Shown here: one piece after another, positions 24,110 through 36,475 of the stretch
How the letters are laid out: every line of letters begins with the position of its first letter
Numbering within the stretch: position 1 is the first letter of the stretch
Source: Rheum nobile
Lineage: Eukaryota; Streptophyta; Magnoliopsida; Caryophyllales; Polygonaceae
Length of the DNA stretch: 64,000 nucleotides
Assembly: GCA_027886185.1 (NCBI GenBank)
Contig: WOAB01000593.1
Span: 1,079,001 to 1,143,000, forward strand
Direction: 5' to 3'
The notes under the pieces: model-generated
What the model saw: the letters and a program-made list of their open reading frames with translations, nothing else
What the model was told of the DNA's origin: nothing
The model's database searches: none
Position numbers and translations under genes: made by a program

Positions 24110-24501
24110 TGTGGTAGCATGAATTTGTACATAAAGATTGATGAAACCGACGACGCTCGATCTTCTATGAATCCGAAGAACGAACCTAATACGAACAATT
24201 TAGAGTGGAAAACCCTAGTGTCAAATAGCACACGGGAAAAAACCACTACCTCCTAGCTTTGTGCTAGAAGAATTTGAACGGTCTACTTCTCTTATTCCTT
24301 CTTTCTTTTGTTTACAACAAGAACATATACTCAAAAGCTCTCTCCCTATCAATGGAGGCTACCAACTGATTATCTCATTCTCTAGGGTTTAGGATATGTT
24401 TAGATTATTAAATACCTCCCTTATTTATGTCTTAATGGGCCTCATTTAAGTAAATGGGCCTCATCTTCTGTTTGAGGAAAGTGAGATAATTTTCTCTTTC
24501 A
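24110..24501 (-). repeat. 5' LTR of H
   Basis: Partner of 20468-20860. Read on the minus strand, the primer-site-like sequence follows directly below 24110, which fixes the orientation of H. Confidence 0.85.
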
Positions 24502-25611
24502 GTAACCAACTTTGCTAAGGAAAGTTGAAAGGTAAGCTCTTTTCAAGTTTTTAAATCTAATACTATGAATTGGATGTCTTGGTGCAAAAGAGGTATTTAG
24601 AGCATGAGTAATGGTTAGAAAGGGGTTAATTGGTGTGGTGGAAGGTGTAGGTGAATTAAATTTGAAGTTTGGAAGTGGAATTTTGGAGATTAGGGCAAAA
24701 CAGGGCACTTTCGGAAATTCTGGGCACTTTCCGTAATTTCTGGAAAGTTGTGTCCTATTCCATAAGGTGAGAAATTGTCCTACGAGCATCTCGAACTTTA
24801 AAATACTGATTTGGATATGTATATCAAAAATTATGGTCAATTTCGTATTGTATTGTAAATTCAGGAATTCGCGATAACATTAAGAATCGGGAATTTGCCA
24901 ATTGTTTAAGCAACTATCACGCGAGAACTTTGATATAAAAACTCATCAAGGCAAGTTATATGTGAATGTTTATGTACTTAGCTTGAATAAAGGGTATCTG
25001 GCTATGCAGATAAAATATAATAAGAGTGCGGTGTTGTTATGTGGTTGTTATTTCCTAGATAGAAATATGATATTATGTGCCTTAATATAATTATATGTGT
25101 CGGGGTTAGTTCATTATTGAATACATGCTATACTCATAGTTGTCTTTAATATAATGTGGTAATGTGTAATCGATATGAATTACTGTTAATGAATCTGGAA
25201 TGATACGTTGATGAGACTAATAAGGTTGTTTGTGCTTGTGAGAATAATCTGTTGATGGTAATGCCCGTGGCATAATATATATAGTGGTTTATGATGAATT
25301 ATAATGATGATATAGGTGATGCGGTGTTGTTGACTGGTTGTTAATTCTTAGATATGAATATCATATTATATGTCTCGATATAATTACATGTTAGTGGTTG
25401 ATTCATTATTGAATGTATACTGTACTCACGGTTGTTTTGACATAATGTGGTCATATAGAAGTAATATGAAATATTGTTAATGAATTTGAATGCTACGTTG
25501 AAGAGACTAATAAGGTTGTTCATGCTTGCGAGATAAATTGTTAACAGAAATGTTGGTGGCATACTATATAGTCAATTATGATACATTTATACGAAATAGA
25601 GAATGTATTTA

Positions 25612-28258
25612 TGTGATATCCCGTATTTTTGTAAGGATATTTTGAAAATTTTGGGATTTTTTCCGAACGTCCGTTTTATACGTCGGATTAATTTTAGAGA
25701 GTTTAAGACATTCTGTAATGTGCTCAATCTCTGTAATATTTTTCTCAGTGAAATAATATACAGTCGACGTCTTTTGGGACTTAATACTCGTTCGTGTACG
25801 ATTATTTTTATCCCGGACTAAGGCCAAGTTTATCCAAAGCTAAACGGATAAGAGTTGACTTGGCGGCGACCGTTGTGGGTTTGGCGGCGACCGCCGCCCA
25901 TCTGACACCATCGTCAGGTGGCCTAGGAAAGCAGCGACCGCTGCCCAAAAATGGCGACCGCCGCTTCAGGAAGTCAACGACGGCGACCAAGGGCCATCGG
26001 CGGCGACCGCTGCCTCTGTGCAGAGCTAGCTTCGCCAGCTGCTGGCGATCAGACGACGCTTCGATCTTGGCCCTCCACGTCGCTCGGCTTGCCAATTCTT
26101 ATCCCCTTGAGCTGGGCTATAAATGGGGATGGAATGGGATCAGATTGAGGCACAAATCAAAGCCTCAAATCTCCCACCTTGTCTCCGAGCTCCGCCTCAG
26201 CTCCATTCGTGCGACCCACAACGAGCCAGCCCAGCAGCGCCGTCTTCCTCCTCGCGTCCCTCTCCGGCGAAGCGCACGGCTGACAGCATCCCGGCGAGCC
26301 ACCGCTCCTGGCCGAGATGCTGTGCGTGCGAGCTCCTGCTGCTGTTGTGCTTGCCGTCACCGAGCAGACACTCCCGGCGCCGAGAAGACCTTCGAGCCGC
26401 TGCTTGTGCTCCCCGGCGTCGTCGTCCCTCCTTCCCGGCGTGTCCATGGTGGAAGCCAAGCTCCCTATTGCTGTGTGTTGTTGTTTGAATTGTTGAAGAC
26501 GAAGGAATAGTAGCATGGGCCCCTGTTATATTGTAATGGGCCGAAAGCCCATTAAGCCTCTCAGTCCAGTTTTGACCCAAAATCATTCGAGCGGTATAAT
26601 TTCGATACCCTTTCGTCCGTATTTTTCCTTAGGAAAATTTAATAAATAATTTTATGATTTAATATCATAAAAATTTATTAAATATAATTCCTTAAATTCG
26701 TCCAGTCAGATTAATTGATAGATAATTAATTTGTCAGTTAGAACGTGATTTGCTGGATTGCGTGTGGACTCGTTTTCTGCTAGGACTATTCTGAAGCTTG
26801 AACCATATCCTTGGAAATGTTATTTTCCGTAGTCGTCTCGTCTAGATTCATCGCCGAATCTACTCCAGGCAAGTGGCGGTTCGCTCTTGCTCATCGTTCC
26901 ATATTTACATTAATTATCAATTGTTTATCTGATTAATTAATTTGGAATGGTTATTGTGTTTATCTGGAAATGGTTTTATAAAATGTTTTGGAAACTGTAA
27001 TAATGATATTATAATAGGTTGTATATCTGTTAGAACAACTCTATTATTTATGTTCGCCTTGAGGGCATTTATGTGGATTTATCCTGAACTATTGTTGTGC
27101 TCGAACTGTTAGTTAGCACGAGTATTCGTAGGAACGCCTGGACTCCGAGAGGTCCATTCGTTTCTTTATAACTTGGGGAAAAGGGCGATCAAGACCCTAC
27201 GATAGTAGAAGCTTGGACTCTGTGAGGTTCATTCCTTCGATATAAGTCCAGAGGCTTGGATTCTGTGAGGTCCATTCCTTAGTTGTATGTCCTGCGTGAC
27301 AGGGCATATGTTTAAAAGCTTATAACGTAATGTGGGTTTTGGAATTAAATAAGATAAAGTGCCCGAGTGCACATAATTAATATACATTTGGCGAGTAGTG
27401 CAGCTAAGTAAATAGTGCAGCTAGGAAAGCTCGTCTCGACTTTTGATCAGAGTACGTTCTCTTTCCAATCTGGATTCGCTATAAGCGGTAAGGTTGGTCG
27501 TGAACCGAAACATCTAAGTCAGCTTTTAAATCACTGATGTCTGATTCTTTAAACGTTCCAGATTTGTCATATTTCCGTAAGACTCACTTCCGTTGGAGTC
27601 TTCTTTCGGGTCGATTTCTGCGAAGATTCAGTCTTCCAACATCTTCTCTTGTGCATACCTCTTGTTGTTATTCAGTAGAAGTATGAAGGTTGATTATCGT
27701 TATCGGTTATTATTCGAGAAACGATGAGTCTAACCTAATACAACTACTTCGAACCTTCTGCTTTGTACCCTTGCATAGTCTATTCAGTAGACTAACCAAC
27801 CGCAATTGTTCTCTGCATGGTTGGCTGGTGTCATCCGTTCGATTCGGCACATCAGATAGAGCGAAGATATGAGGAGACTAGATTGACTATGAAGACGACA
27901 GTTGTTTTTGGATGTTTTAATAATTATCTTTTAATCAGGTTGAGATCCTTGGGCAGTTGATCATTACGATCACAACCCTTTTTGTAATATTTCAAGAAAG
28001 ACTTCTGCTGTAACTTATTTACTCTGTTATATATTTAAAAGACTTCCGCTGTACTTTGTTTAAACTCTGTATTTGTCTTATTCGAGATTGGGATGTAATC
28101 CCGAGACTCATGTTTTATATGAATAAAGTTATCATTTTGTATCATTGTATTTCATGATTTGTTTTCAAACGGTAAAGCCTGGGGTGACTTCGGTGAGGAA
28201 TATCGGAGTCACTGGCGGTAATACCTTTCCAAGTGGGTTAAGATTTGGGGGTGTTACA
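25612..28258 (+). repeat. 5' LTR of I
   Basis: It starts tgtgatatcccg and ends gggggtgttaca. A TATA-like ctataaatg lies at 26118-26126, preceded by a GC-rich block with repeated 'gcgaccg' (25862-26030). Downstream it carries the islands shared with F, C and G, such as agcacgagtattcgtagga at about 27117 and the GACTC...GAGTC hairpin near 27590. It differs from the right LTR by substitutions and a few indels, among them an 18 bp gcgaccg-containing insertion around 25870. Confidence 0.9.
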
Positions 28259-28262
28259 GTTG

Positions 28263-28275
28263 TGGTATCAGAGCC
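28263..28275 (+). other. Primer-binding site of I (initiator tRNA-Met type)
   Basis: tggtatcagagcc lies five bases after the LTR end, the standard site for plant Ty3/gypsy minus-strand priming. Confidence 0.9.
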
Positions 28276-28705
28276 AAAGGTTTTAAAACGGGTTGGGTAT
28301 TTGAAAACCATTTACTCGTTTACAATTGAAAGGTATTTAAAAAAAAGGCTCTGAGTTTAAAAATGAAAACGGTTTTTTCATTTTCAACTGTTCATAGTCA
28401 TGTCTTCTATATAGTCTGATATAGTAAGCTTGCTTCTATATCTAGAAAGACTAATTCCTTCCCCGTTGCCCCGTTAGATATGGGTGCATTCTGTTCTCTT
28501 CAGAGGAACCCGGGAGAAGCCAAGGTGGTTTTACCATCTCCAGTAAGGCTAGAATTCCCAGTTCCCTCGCTATGATTTGAGGTTGTAGAACCTAGTTACT
28601 CGGTTTGAGTTCATCAATAGAAATTACCAAGTTGATTTTATTACGATAAATATATCAGAATGATATTAATGTGATAAAATCCTTGGAATTTGATCGGTAA
28701 ACAGA

Positions 28706-30041
28706 TGGTGACACGAGGAACGTTATCCGTGCTGGTGCTGGGCCGAACAATGACCCCATACCAAATCCGAGGAATGTTATAGACCCATCAGGAGAGCGTG
28801 AGTCTGTCTTCAATAATAATCCAGGAGGCAATGACCAAGCTCAGGCCGACGCTCCAGTAGTGCTCGATGCAGCAACTGTTGCAGCTATTCGGGGAATTGT
28901 GATGCAAGCAATCGCCGATGCTAGGCAACCTGCCGCACCACAGGCACAAGGTGTGCCAATTCCGCCAGTAGTTCATAGGTTTGAGGAACCTAATATCTAT
29001 GTACACCAAGAAGAAGCGGTCAGGAATAGAGGTGATTATGGCCGAGCACTGAAGGCCATTAACTCTATGAGACCTGACAGTTATGATGGAAAAGGAGAGT
29101 CAGTTAGAGTGGCTCATTGGTTCTCGCATGTGGAACGGTTGTTTCGTAATGTTGAGTGCACAGAAGCGGAGAAAGTGCACATCGCTTCTCTTCATTTGAA
29201 GGAAGATGCTAGCGAATGGTGGGAGAGCACAAGCTTAACTGATAGCCCTGTTCTGAACTGGTCAATGTTTAAGACCAAGATGATAGATCGTTTCTTCTCT
29301 CGAGCTATGAGGGAGGAGAAACACAAGGAGTTCTTGTATCCTAAGACGGATGGATTGAAGGTGACCGAGATTGCCACTAAGTTTAATCATCTTCTGCAGT
29401 ATGATGAACCAAAGATATCCAGTGAGGCACAGAAGATCTAGTACTTCCATGAATGGATGAACCCAGATATTAAACCATGGATGGTGCACCACACATGCTC
29501 TACTCTGGAGCAGTACGTGGATGCATCCTACAAGTTGGAGGTCACACTGGAGGAGTCCGCCCATAAGCGGGAGAAGCAAGTTAAGGGAAATGGTGGGCAC
29601 CATGATCGCCAGGTTGGTTCATTCAAACGACCAGCATCGCCTACCAAGTTTGAAAAGTCTGGTCGTGCTAAGACCGAGACAACTCAGTCCGACTCTGCTA
29701 GGGGCTCAGGTTGGAACAACGGAGTAATTCAATGCCACAATTGTGGTGCATCTGGACACAAAAGTTTTGCATGTCTGAATGAAAAGAAGACATGTTTTGG
29801 TTGTGGGAAGGAAGGGCATATGCAGAAGTTCTGTCGGCAGGGAATGCAGAAAGGAGCGGAGTCACAACATGGGTCTGTTAATCCAAACAACAGACCTAGG
29901 TTTAAACCAGCAGAGACTTCCAATCCTTCGATGCAGACAACTGTGCAGAATAAAGGGAAAGCCCCAATGGCTTCTAAAAATCAGAGTCAACGCCTTTATG
30001 TGATGCGTGAGGCGAATGGACCCTATGCTCCAAATGCTTAG
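28706..30041 (+). pseudogene. gag: gag of element I, one frameshift and one internal stop
   Basis: The ATG at 28706 aligns with the gag start of F, but the frame slips by one base shortly after. From 28860 the frame runs to a TAG at 29439-29441 that replaces a Trp codon of F (EEQKIWYF). The same frame then continues to 30041. The gag domain carries WFSHVERLF and SEWWEST. Two CCHC knuckles follow: CHNCGASGHKSFAC and CFGCGKEGHMQKFC. Apart from these two lesions the protein is well preserved, so inactivation looks recent compared with D or B. Confidence 0.9.
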
Positions 30042-30310
30042 AGTACTTTGTATCTGCGTTCTACTTTTGTTGGTTTGTTGTTGATGTGGGTGCTACCCCG
30101 TCTTTCATTTTGGATGGTTGTAAGATAAGTTCTATTTGCAACTAGGTTGTGAACCTTTTGTTGTAAATATTCATAATAATAAAGGTTTGGTTAGAACCAA
30201 TTGTCGGTCGGAATTTTCGATTACCATCAAGGGTATGAAATTCGAAGCAATTTGACGCTGATAACGGCAGGTCTATCAAGGCGATAGCTGCGTTTAAGCT
30301 ACTTCGACAA
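30042..30310 (+). pseudogene. Protease remnant of I
   Basis: Directly after gag the sequence encodes VGATPSFILDGCKIS, a degraded form of the retropepsin active site D-S-G-A-T-H-S-F-I with the catalytic Asp no longer readable. Only a short, frame-broken stretch remains before the RT fragment. Confidence 0.55.
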
Positions 30311-30680
30311 GGTTGTGTCGGGTACCTTTGCTACTTGGATCCGCCCATGAAAGATGAACCTTCAGTTCTTGACATTTCAATCGTTGTGAAGTTCCGGATG
30401 TCTTTCCATAAGATATTCCTGGTTACCTCGAATCGTGACGTGGAGTTTGCAATTGATCTCGAGCCGGGTACCGCGCCGATCTCAGAGGCACCGTACCGGA
30501 TGGCTCCTGTTGAGATGCAGGGGTTGAAGAAGAAACTCGAGGGTCTTCTTGACAAGAGTTATAAAGCTGAGTGTATCACCTTGAGTAGGAGTGCCCCAGT
30601 TTTATTTGTCAAAAAAAAAGATAGACCGTTTCGACTTTCGAGAGTTGAATAAAGTCACGATCAAGAAGATTCCGTTCGAA
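30311..30680 (+). pseudogene. RT N-terminus of I, truncated
   Basis: The frame includes EFAIDLEPGTAPISEAPYRM, APVEMQGLKKKLEGLLDK and SAPVLFVKKKD, the start of a Tekay/Del RT (fingers). An extra A in a run of nine at 30610-30618 shifts the frame just before the F.F.RELNKVTIK block. The sequence then jumps near 30675 straight into the integrase tail. The catalytic palm, RNase H and integrase core are missing. Confidence 0.8.
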
Positions 30681-31275
30681 GCTTTGTATGGTCACAGATG
30701 CAGATCTCCGATTTGTTGGGATGAGAATGCCGACAGGATTCTGCTTGGACCAGAGTGGTCGGAAGGACCGCTTCAGATATTGCTTTGATTAAACTGAGGA
30801 TGTTGACAGCCCAGAGTCGACAGAAGTCTTGCGCAGATCGTAAGCGTAGAAATGTCGAGTTCGAGGTTGGTGACAAAGTACTTGTCAAAGTATCACCATC
30901 CAAGGGAGTTTTCAGGTTTGGTAAGCTTAACCCTATGTGGGACCATTCGAGGTTCTGGGTAGAGTAGGATCTCTAGAGTACCATTTGGCATTGCCGCCAT
31001 CGGCACACCCAGTGCATAATATGTTCCACGTATCATTGCTCAGAAAATACGTGCCAGATGAGTCTCATGTGCTGAGCTATAAGGACATCGAGATTCAGGC
31101 AAATGGTACTTGAGAGGAGATGCCAGTGCGTATTCTCGAGCGCCGTGTGAAGCAATTGCGCAACAAGATCGTATTGTTGGTACGAATTCTGTGGTCCAAA
31201 GTCTGGAGCAGAAGAAGTTACTTGGGAAACCGAGGCAGAAATGCTCAAGCGTTTTCCTGAGTTATTTTTGACCTA
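30676..31275 (+). pseudogene. Integrase C-terminal region of I
   Basis: The sequence reads PFEALYGHRCRSPICWDE, then LRMLTAQSRQKSCADRKRR and EVGDKVLVKVSPSKGVFRFG (the GPY-like region). Shifted frames then give MFHVSLLRKYVPDESHVL and a tail with ILERRVKQLRNK. These are the last blocks of Tekay/Del integrase before the chromodomain-like end. Several frameshifts and stops (for example 30965-30967) break it. Confidence 0.8.
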
Positions 31276-31295
31276 AGTTTTGGGGTCGAAACTTC

Positions 31296-31312
31296 TTTTA
31301 AGGGGGAGGTGA
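31296..31312 (+). other. Polypurine tract of I
   Basis: ttttaagggggaggtga directly precedes the 3' LTR start at 31313. Confidence 0.85.
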
Positions 31313-33916
31313 TGTAATACCCCGTATTTCTGTAAGGATATTTTGGGAATTTTGGGATTTTTCCAGAACGCCCGTTTTGTACGTCAGATTAATTTCAGAG
31401 AGTTTAAGACATTCTGTAATGTGCTCAATCTCTGTAATATTTTTCTCAGTGAAATAATATACAGTCGACGTCTTTTGGGACTTAATACTCGTTCGTGTAC
31501 GATTATTTTTATCCCGGAGTAAGGCCAAGTTTATCCAAAGCTAAACGGATAAGAGTTGACTTGGCGGCGACCGCCGCCCATCTGACACCATCGTCAGGTG
31601 GCCTAGGAAAGCAGCGACCGCTGCCCAAAAATGGTGACCGCCGCTTCAGGAAGTCAACGACGGCGACCAAGGGCCATCGGCGGCGACCGCTGCCTCTGTG
31701 CAGAGTTAGCTTCGCCAGCTGCTGGCGATCAGACGACGCTTCGATCTTGGCCCTCAACGTCGCTCGGCTTGCCAATTCTTATGCCCTTGAGCTGGGCTAT
31801 AAATGGGGATGGAATGGGATCAGATTGAGGCACAAATCAAAGCCTCAAATCTCCCACCTTGTCTCCGAGCTCCGCCTCAGCTCCATTCGTGCGACCCACA
31901 ACGAGCCAGCCCAGCAGCGCCGTCTTCCTCCTCGCGTCCCTCTCTGGCGAAGCGCGCGACTGACAGCATCCCGGTGAGCCACCACTCCTGGCCGAGCTGC
32001 TGTGCGTGCGAGCTCCTACTGCTGTTGTACTCGCCGTCACCAAGCAGACACTCCCGGCGCCGAGAAGACCTTCGAGCCGCTACTTGTGCTCCCCGGCGTG
32101 TCCATGGTGGAAGCCGAGCTCCCTGTTGCTGTGTGTTGTTGTTTGAATTGTTGAAGATGAAGGAATAGTAGCGTGGGCCCCTGTTATATTGTAATGGGCC
32201 GAAAGCCCATTAAGCCTCTCAGTCCAGTTTTGACCCGAAATCATTCGAGCGGTATAATTTCGATACCCTTTCGTCCGTATTTTTCCTTAGGAAAATTTAA
32301 TAAATATTTTTATGATTTAATATCATAAAAATTTATTAAATATAATTCCTTAAATTCGTCCAGTCAGATTAATTGTTAGATAATTAATTTGTCAGTTAGA
32401 ACGTGATTTACTGGATCGCGTGTGGACTCGTTTTCTGCTAGGACTATTCTGAAGCTTGAACCATATCCTTGGAAAGGATATTTTCCGTAGTCGTCTCGTC
32501 TAGATTCATCGCCGAATCTACTCCAGGCAAGTGGCGGTTCGCTCTTGCTTATCGTTCCATATTTACATTAATTATCAGTTGTTTATCTGAGTAATTAATT
32601 TGGAATGATTATTGTGTTTATCTGGAAATGGTTTTATAAACTGTTTTGGAAACTGTAATAATGATATTATCATAGGTTGTATATCTGTTAGAACAACGCT
32701 ATTATTTGTGTTCGCCTTGAGGGAATTTATGTGGATTTATCCTAAACTATTATTGTGCTCGAACTGTTAGTTAGCACGAGTATTCGTAGGAACGCCTGGA
32801 CTCCGAGAGGTCCATTCGTTTCTTTATAACTTGGGGAAAAGGGCGATCAAGACCCTACGATAGTAGAAGCTTGGACTCTGTGAGGTTCATTCCTTCGATA
32901 TAAGTCCAGAGGCTTGGATTCTGTGAGGTCCATTCCTTAGTTGTATGTCCTGCGTGACATGGCATATGTTTAAAAGCTTATAACGTAATATGGGTTTTGG
33001 AATTAAATAAGATAAAGTGCCCGAGTGCACATAATTAATATACCTTTGGCGAGTAGTGCAGCTAAGTAAATAGTATAGCTAGGAAAGCTCGTCTCGACTT
33101 TTGATCAGAGTACGTTCTCTTTCCAATCTGGATTCGCTATAAGCGGTAAGGTTGGTCGTGAACCGAAACATCTAAGTCAACTGTTAAATCACTGATGTCT
33201 GATTCTTTAAACGTTCCAGATTTGTCATATTTCCATAAGACTCAATTCCGTTGGAGTCTTCTTTCGGGTCGATTTCTGCGAAGATTCAGTCTTCCAGCAT
33301 CTTCTCTTGTGCTCACCTCTTGTTGTTATTCAGTAGAAGTATGAAGGTTGATTATCGTTATCGGTTATTATTCGAGAAACGATGAGTCTAACCTATTACA
33401 ACTACTTCGAACCTTCTGCTTTGTACCCTTGCATAGTCTATTCAATAGACTAACCAACCGTAATTGTTCTCTGCATGGTTGGCTGGTGTCATCCGTTCGA
33501 TTCGGCACATCAGATAGAGTGAAGATATGAGGAGACTAGATTGACTATGAAGACGACGGTTGTTTTTGGATGTTTTAATAATTATCTTTTAATCAGGTTG
33601 AGATCCTTGGGCAATTGATCATTACGATCACAACCCTTTTTGTAATATTTCAAGAAAGACTTCCGCTGTAACTTATTTACTCTGTTATATATTTAAAAGA
33701 CTTCCGCTGTACTTTATTTAAACTCTGTATTTGTCTTATTCGGGATTGGGATGTAATCCCGGGACTCATGTTTTATATGAATAAAGTTATCATTTTGTAT
33801 CATTGTATTTCATGATTTGTTTTCAAACGGTAAAGCCTGGGGTGACTTCGGTGAGGAATATCGAAGTCACTGGCGGTAATAACTTTCCAAGTGGGTTAAG
33901 ATTTGGGGGTGTTACA
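31313..33916 (+). repeat. 3' LTR of I
   Basis: It starts tgtaataccccg and ends gggggtgttaca. TATA-like ctataaatg at 31798-31806. Partner of 25612-28258 with high visible identity. Confidence 0.9.
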
Positions 33917-34328
33917 ATTTATCCCTGAACGCATGTTATGACAATGACTGTTTTTGAAATGATGTGATGAAGTGGTTATTATATTAGTGAATGTTGTGTT
34001 GAGTATGCTTGTTTTTGGATTGCTATGGTAGTGTGGGATGGTCGTGAATAGTTGAGAACTGTAGTATTATAATTTGATATCTGTGACTGGTCATATGATG
34101 AATGTGAGTTGCTGACAAGATGCTTGTGGCAAGTTATTGTTGGATTGTTGGGAATGATAAACTGTTGATGATTATGCCTGTGTGGCAATGATATGATAAA
34201 TTGTTGATGATTACGCCTGTGTGGCAACTATATGATGGATATTTGTAATGTTGTACTTGTGAATTTCTATACTTTTACGGACAAGGATGTTCTGAGACCT
34301 GCTTAAAATTTTAAAAAGATATGTAGAG

Positions 34329-34568
34329 TTCTTGGACAATATTCCCATAAAGTGGTCTTGGACGTCTTGGGACAATGTCCCCATACAGTGGTCTTGGACG
34401 TCTTGGGATAACGTTCCCATAAAGTGGTCTTTGGCGTCTTGGGACAATGTCCCCATAAAGTGGTCTTGGACGCCATAAGATAATGTCTCCATAAAGTGGT
34501 TTTGGGCCAGTGGTCTTGGGACAATGTCCCCATAAAGTGGTCTTGGGCCAATGGTCTTGGGACAATGT
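34329..34568. repeat. 36 bp minisatellite in J, about six copies
   Basis: The unit contains 'gtggtcttggacgtcttggg' followed by acaatgtccccataaa. Most units are 36 bp; the last ones are altered (gggcca inserted). Because 36 is a multiple of three, all three minus-strand frames stay open across it and mimic coding sequence with a 12-residue repeat. I do not consider this a gene. Confidence 0.85.
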
Positions 34569-35162
34569 ACCTTCGTGTTGAGAACTGGTTTAGTCATGGT
34601 TTCGAATGATTTCGTAAATGATATTTGAACGTTTTCATAAATAATGCTTGAATGCTTTGTAAGTGTTTATGTTTATTTTTCATGGAGTATTCCGGAAAGA
34701 AAAGTTTACCCAGGTATAAGTTTTGAATAATTAATTTAAATCTGTGACAAGTTGCGGTTTAAATGGATTTGGTATGAATTATTGCGATTAATCTTGTAAT
34801 GATGCGGTGTGAGATTATGTGTTATGAATTGTAGTTGGTTAATTGTATTTGTGAATGTCAGTTACTCGGAGTGTATATGTGGCATAGTTTAAGTGATGCT
34901 ACTTGGATTTGCTATGATGTGATCTGTAATGTAAAATATGGTAATTGTATATGTTATTGCTATGTTGTTGAATATTTGAAATGACACTCTTGTAGTTATA
35001 AATTAATTACATTTAGTAGACATTCTGGTTAATACTAAATATTGCATTCAATCAATATATATATACTACTTCAACTTGTGATCTGTCTAGCAATTGTGCA
35101 TACAAACCTAGCTATTTATGACCTTAGGTAGTAAGATATGGGTAATATCCGGGTTACTGTGC

Positions 35163-35165
<3 letters not shown>

Positions 35166-35197
<32 letters not shown>
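35166..35197. repeat. TA dinucleotide microsatellite
   Basis: Sixteen uninterrupted TA units in the AT-rich part of J. Confidence 0.95.
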
Positions 35198-35201
<4 letters not shown>

Positions 35202-36322
35202 CTTGTAACAGTAGCTTATAGGATAATACGGTGTCTATAATTGTTGTTCCTGCATGTATAATTATTATAACATTATATTGTAGGGTATTATAGTATCGGT
35301 GTTACCTATCCATATAGGAATAGTTATTCCATCGGTAAGTTGCGAAGTAATGGTGGTATCCATATCTTCGGTTCATGCATGTGAAGTTGGTTGTAATATT
35401 AAAATCTATGTCAAGTTGTGATTTAAATGGATATAGTTTGAGGTTATAGTATCCTGTTATTGTGTTCATGCCAGCAGGGTTAATACATATAAATATGTAG
35501 AGTCATTTTTATTAATGGAGCTAAATACAATTACATCAAGTCTACTTAAGACTTTTCCTATATCTATTTATGTAACTAGTAGAGATCTTCCTTTTTAAAT
35601 AAAATGATTGTTTTCATGTTTCATTTTAAAGTACCATATGTTTTTTCTAAAGATCAGTGAGGTGTCAGAACATTAAATAAGGTATAACTGATTGTTGTAT
35701 GAAATTTTTAGTATTACATTTACTTAAATACAAAAGCATTCAAATTGTTATTTTAGTATGAAACATTATGCTAGATTTATATAACATAAATATAACATGA
35801 ATCCTCTAATCTTACCCATCCATCAAGTATGTTAATATTTACAACATTAGGTTGCAATGTATTAAAGATATCTGCTTGTTTGATTGCCTTTATTCAGACT
35901 TTAGTACATGCACAATTCACTTATATACTTGCTTAGTCTAGTTGTAGACTAACCCCAGATATATGGGGTTGGTTGTGTTTTTTTGCATGACCAGGTTCGT
36001 AGGTAACACCGGAGCGTGGAGGACGAAGCTCTGCGACATGATGCTACTTAGGATGGGAATTTTGGGTTTTTGTTTTTAAATCTTGTAGTTGTGTGCATGT
36101 ATATTTGGCTTAAATCTCTATCCTGCCATCTTGTGTGTCTATGGCTAAATTGTTGGTAATAGTTGGGTCTGGATTCCTTTTCGGATGGGTCGTGGAACAT
36201 CCGTGTATGCCGACCCTTGTTTATATAGCAGGTCTCGTATTAGATTCTCTTGGACAAGTTCAAACTATATTACTTTTATGGGGACAGATTTTTGCTGCTA
36301 CAAGTTAATTTTTTCTTAAAAA

Positions 36323-36475
36323 TTGTCTGAGGCTACTAAGGGAATACGCCCCGCCATAGCCGCATATTTAAAAGTGGTGGGAATACGCCCTGCCATAGCC
36401 ACAGAAATCCGCGCTACGGTGGGGCGTATTCCCTGAGACTACGGCGGGACATATTCCCTTAGTAGCCTCATGCGG
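36323..36475. mobile_element. Foldback MITE in J
   Basis: A 19 bp perfect inverted repeat, tgaggctactaagggaata (36328-36346 and its complement at 36452-36470), encloses about 105 bp containing further 'gggaatacgccc' copies in both orientations. Two 11 bp direct repeats tttcttaaaaa (36312-36322 and 36476-36486) lie five bases outside the perfect repeat. They fit a Mutator-like target duplication if the outer five bases of each terminus have diverged. Confidence 0.55.

Larger units (their letters stand above)
20468..24501 (-). mobile_element. Element H: LARD-like retrotransposon without coding capacity
   Basis: It has two LTRs of about 393 bp (20468-20860 and 24110-24501) and a perfect target duplication gtaac (20463-20467, 24502-24506). 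On the minus strand a purine tract gaggggcaaaa adjoins the left LTR (20871-20861). A primer-site-like ttggcaccgaccgtgg follows the right LTR (about 24108-24093), which is not the tRNA-Met type used by its neighbours. The 3.2 kb interior has no recognisable retroviral domain. Short ORFs at 23099-23512 and 23773-24246 match nothing I know. It contains two tandem arrays. Confidence 0.85.
25612..33916 (+). mobile_element. Element I: Tekay/Del-like Ty3/gypsy retrotransposon, internally deleted
   Basis: It has two LTRs (2.65 and 2.60 kb), a perfect target duplication attta (25607-25611, 33917-33921), a tRNA-Met primer site and a polypurine tract. The interior is only 3.05 kb and holds gag, a protease remnant, an RT start and an integrase C-terminus. 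A deletion removed everything between the RT fingers and the integrase tail. The integrase tail (SRQKSCADRKRRNVEFEVGD) is characteristic of Tekay/Del chromoviruses. Confidence 0.9.

Noticed and set aside
23099..24117. Captured host gene inside H
   Set aside because: ORFs of 114-151 codons overlap on both strands and show no domain I recognise; there is no sign of splice structure. A genome search would be needed to revive the idea.
25794..26516. Long ORF (238 codons) and several others in the GC-rich part of I's LTR
   Set aside because: Open in several frames on both strands because of GC-rich sequence; the copy in the right LTR is shortened and shifted. It covers the promoter, not a gene.
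34211..34597. Overlapping minus-strand ORFs of 82-128 codons
   Set aside because: They are products of a 36 bp tandem repeat inside an LTR; all three frames are open for arithmetical reasons and no known domain is present.
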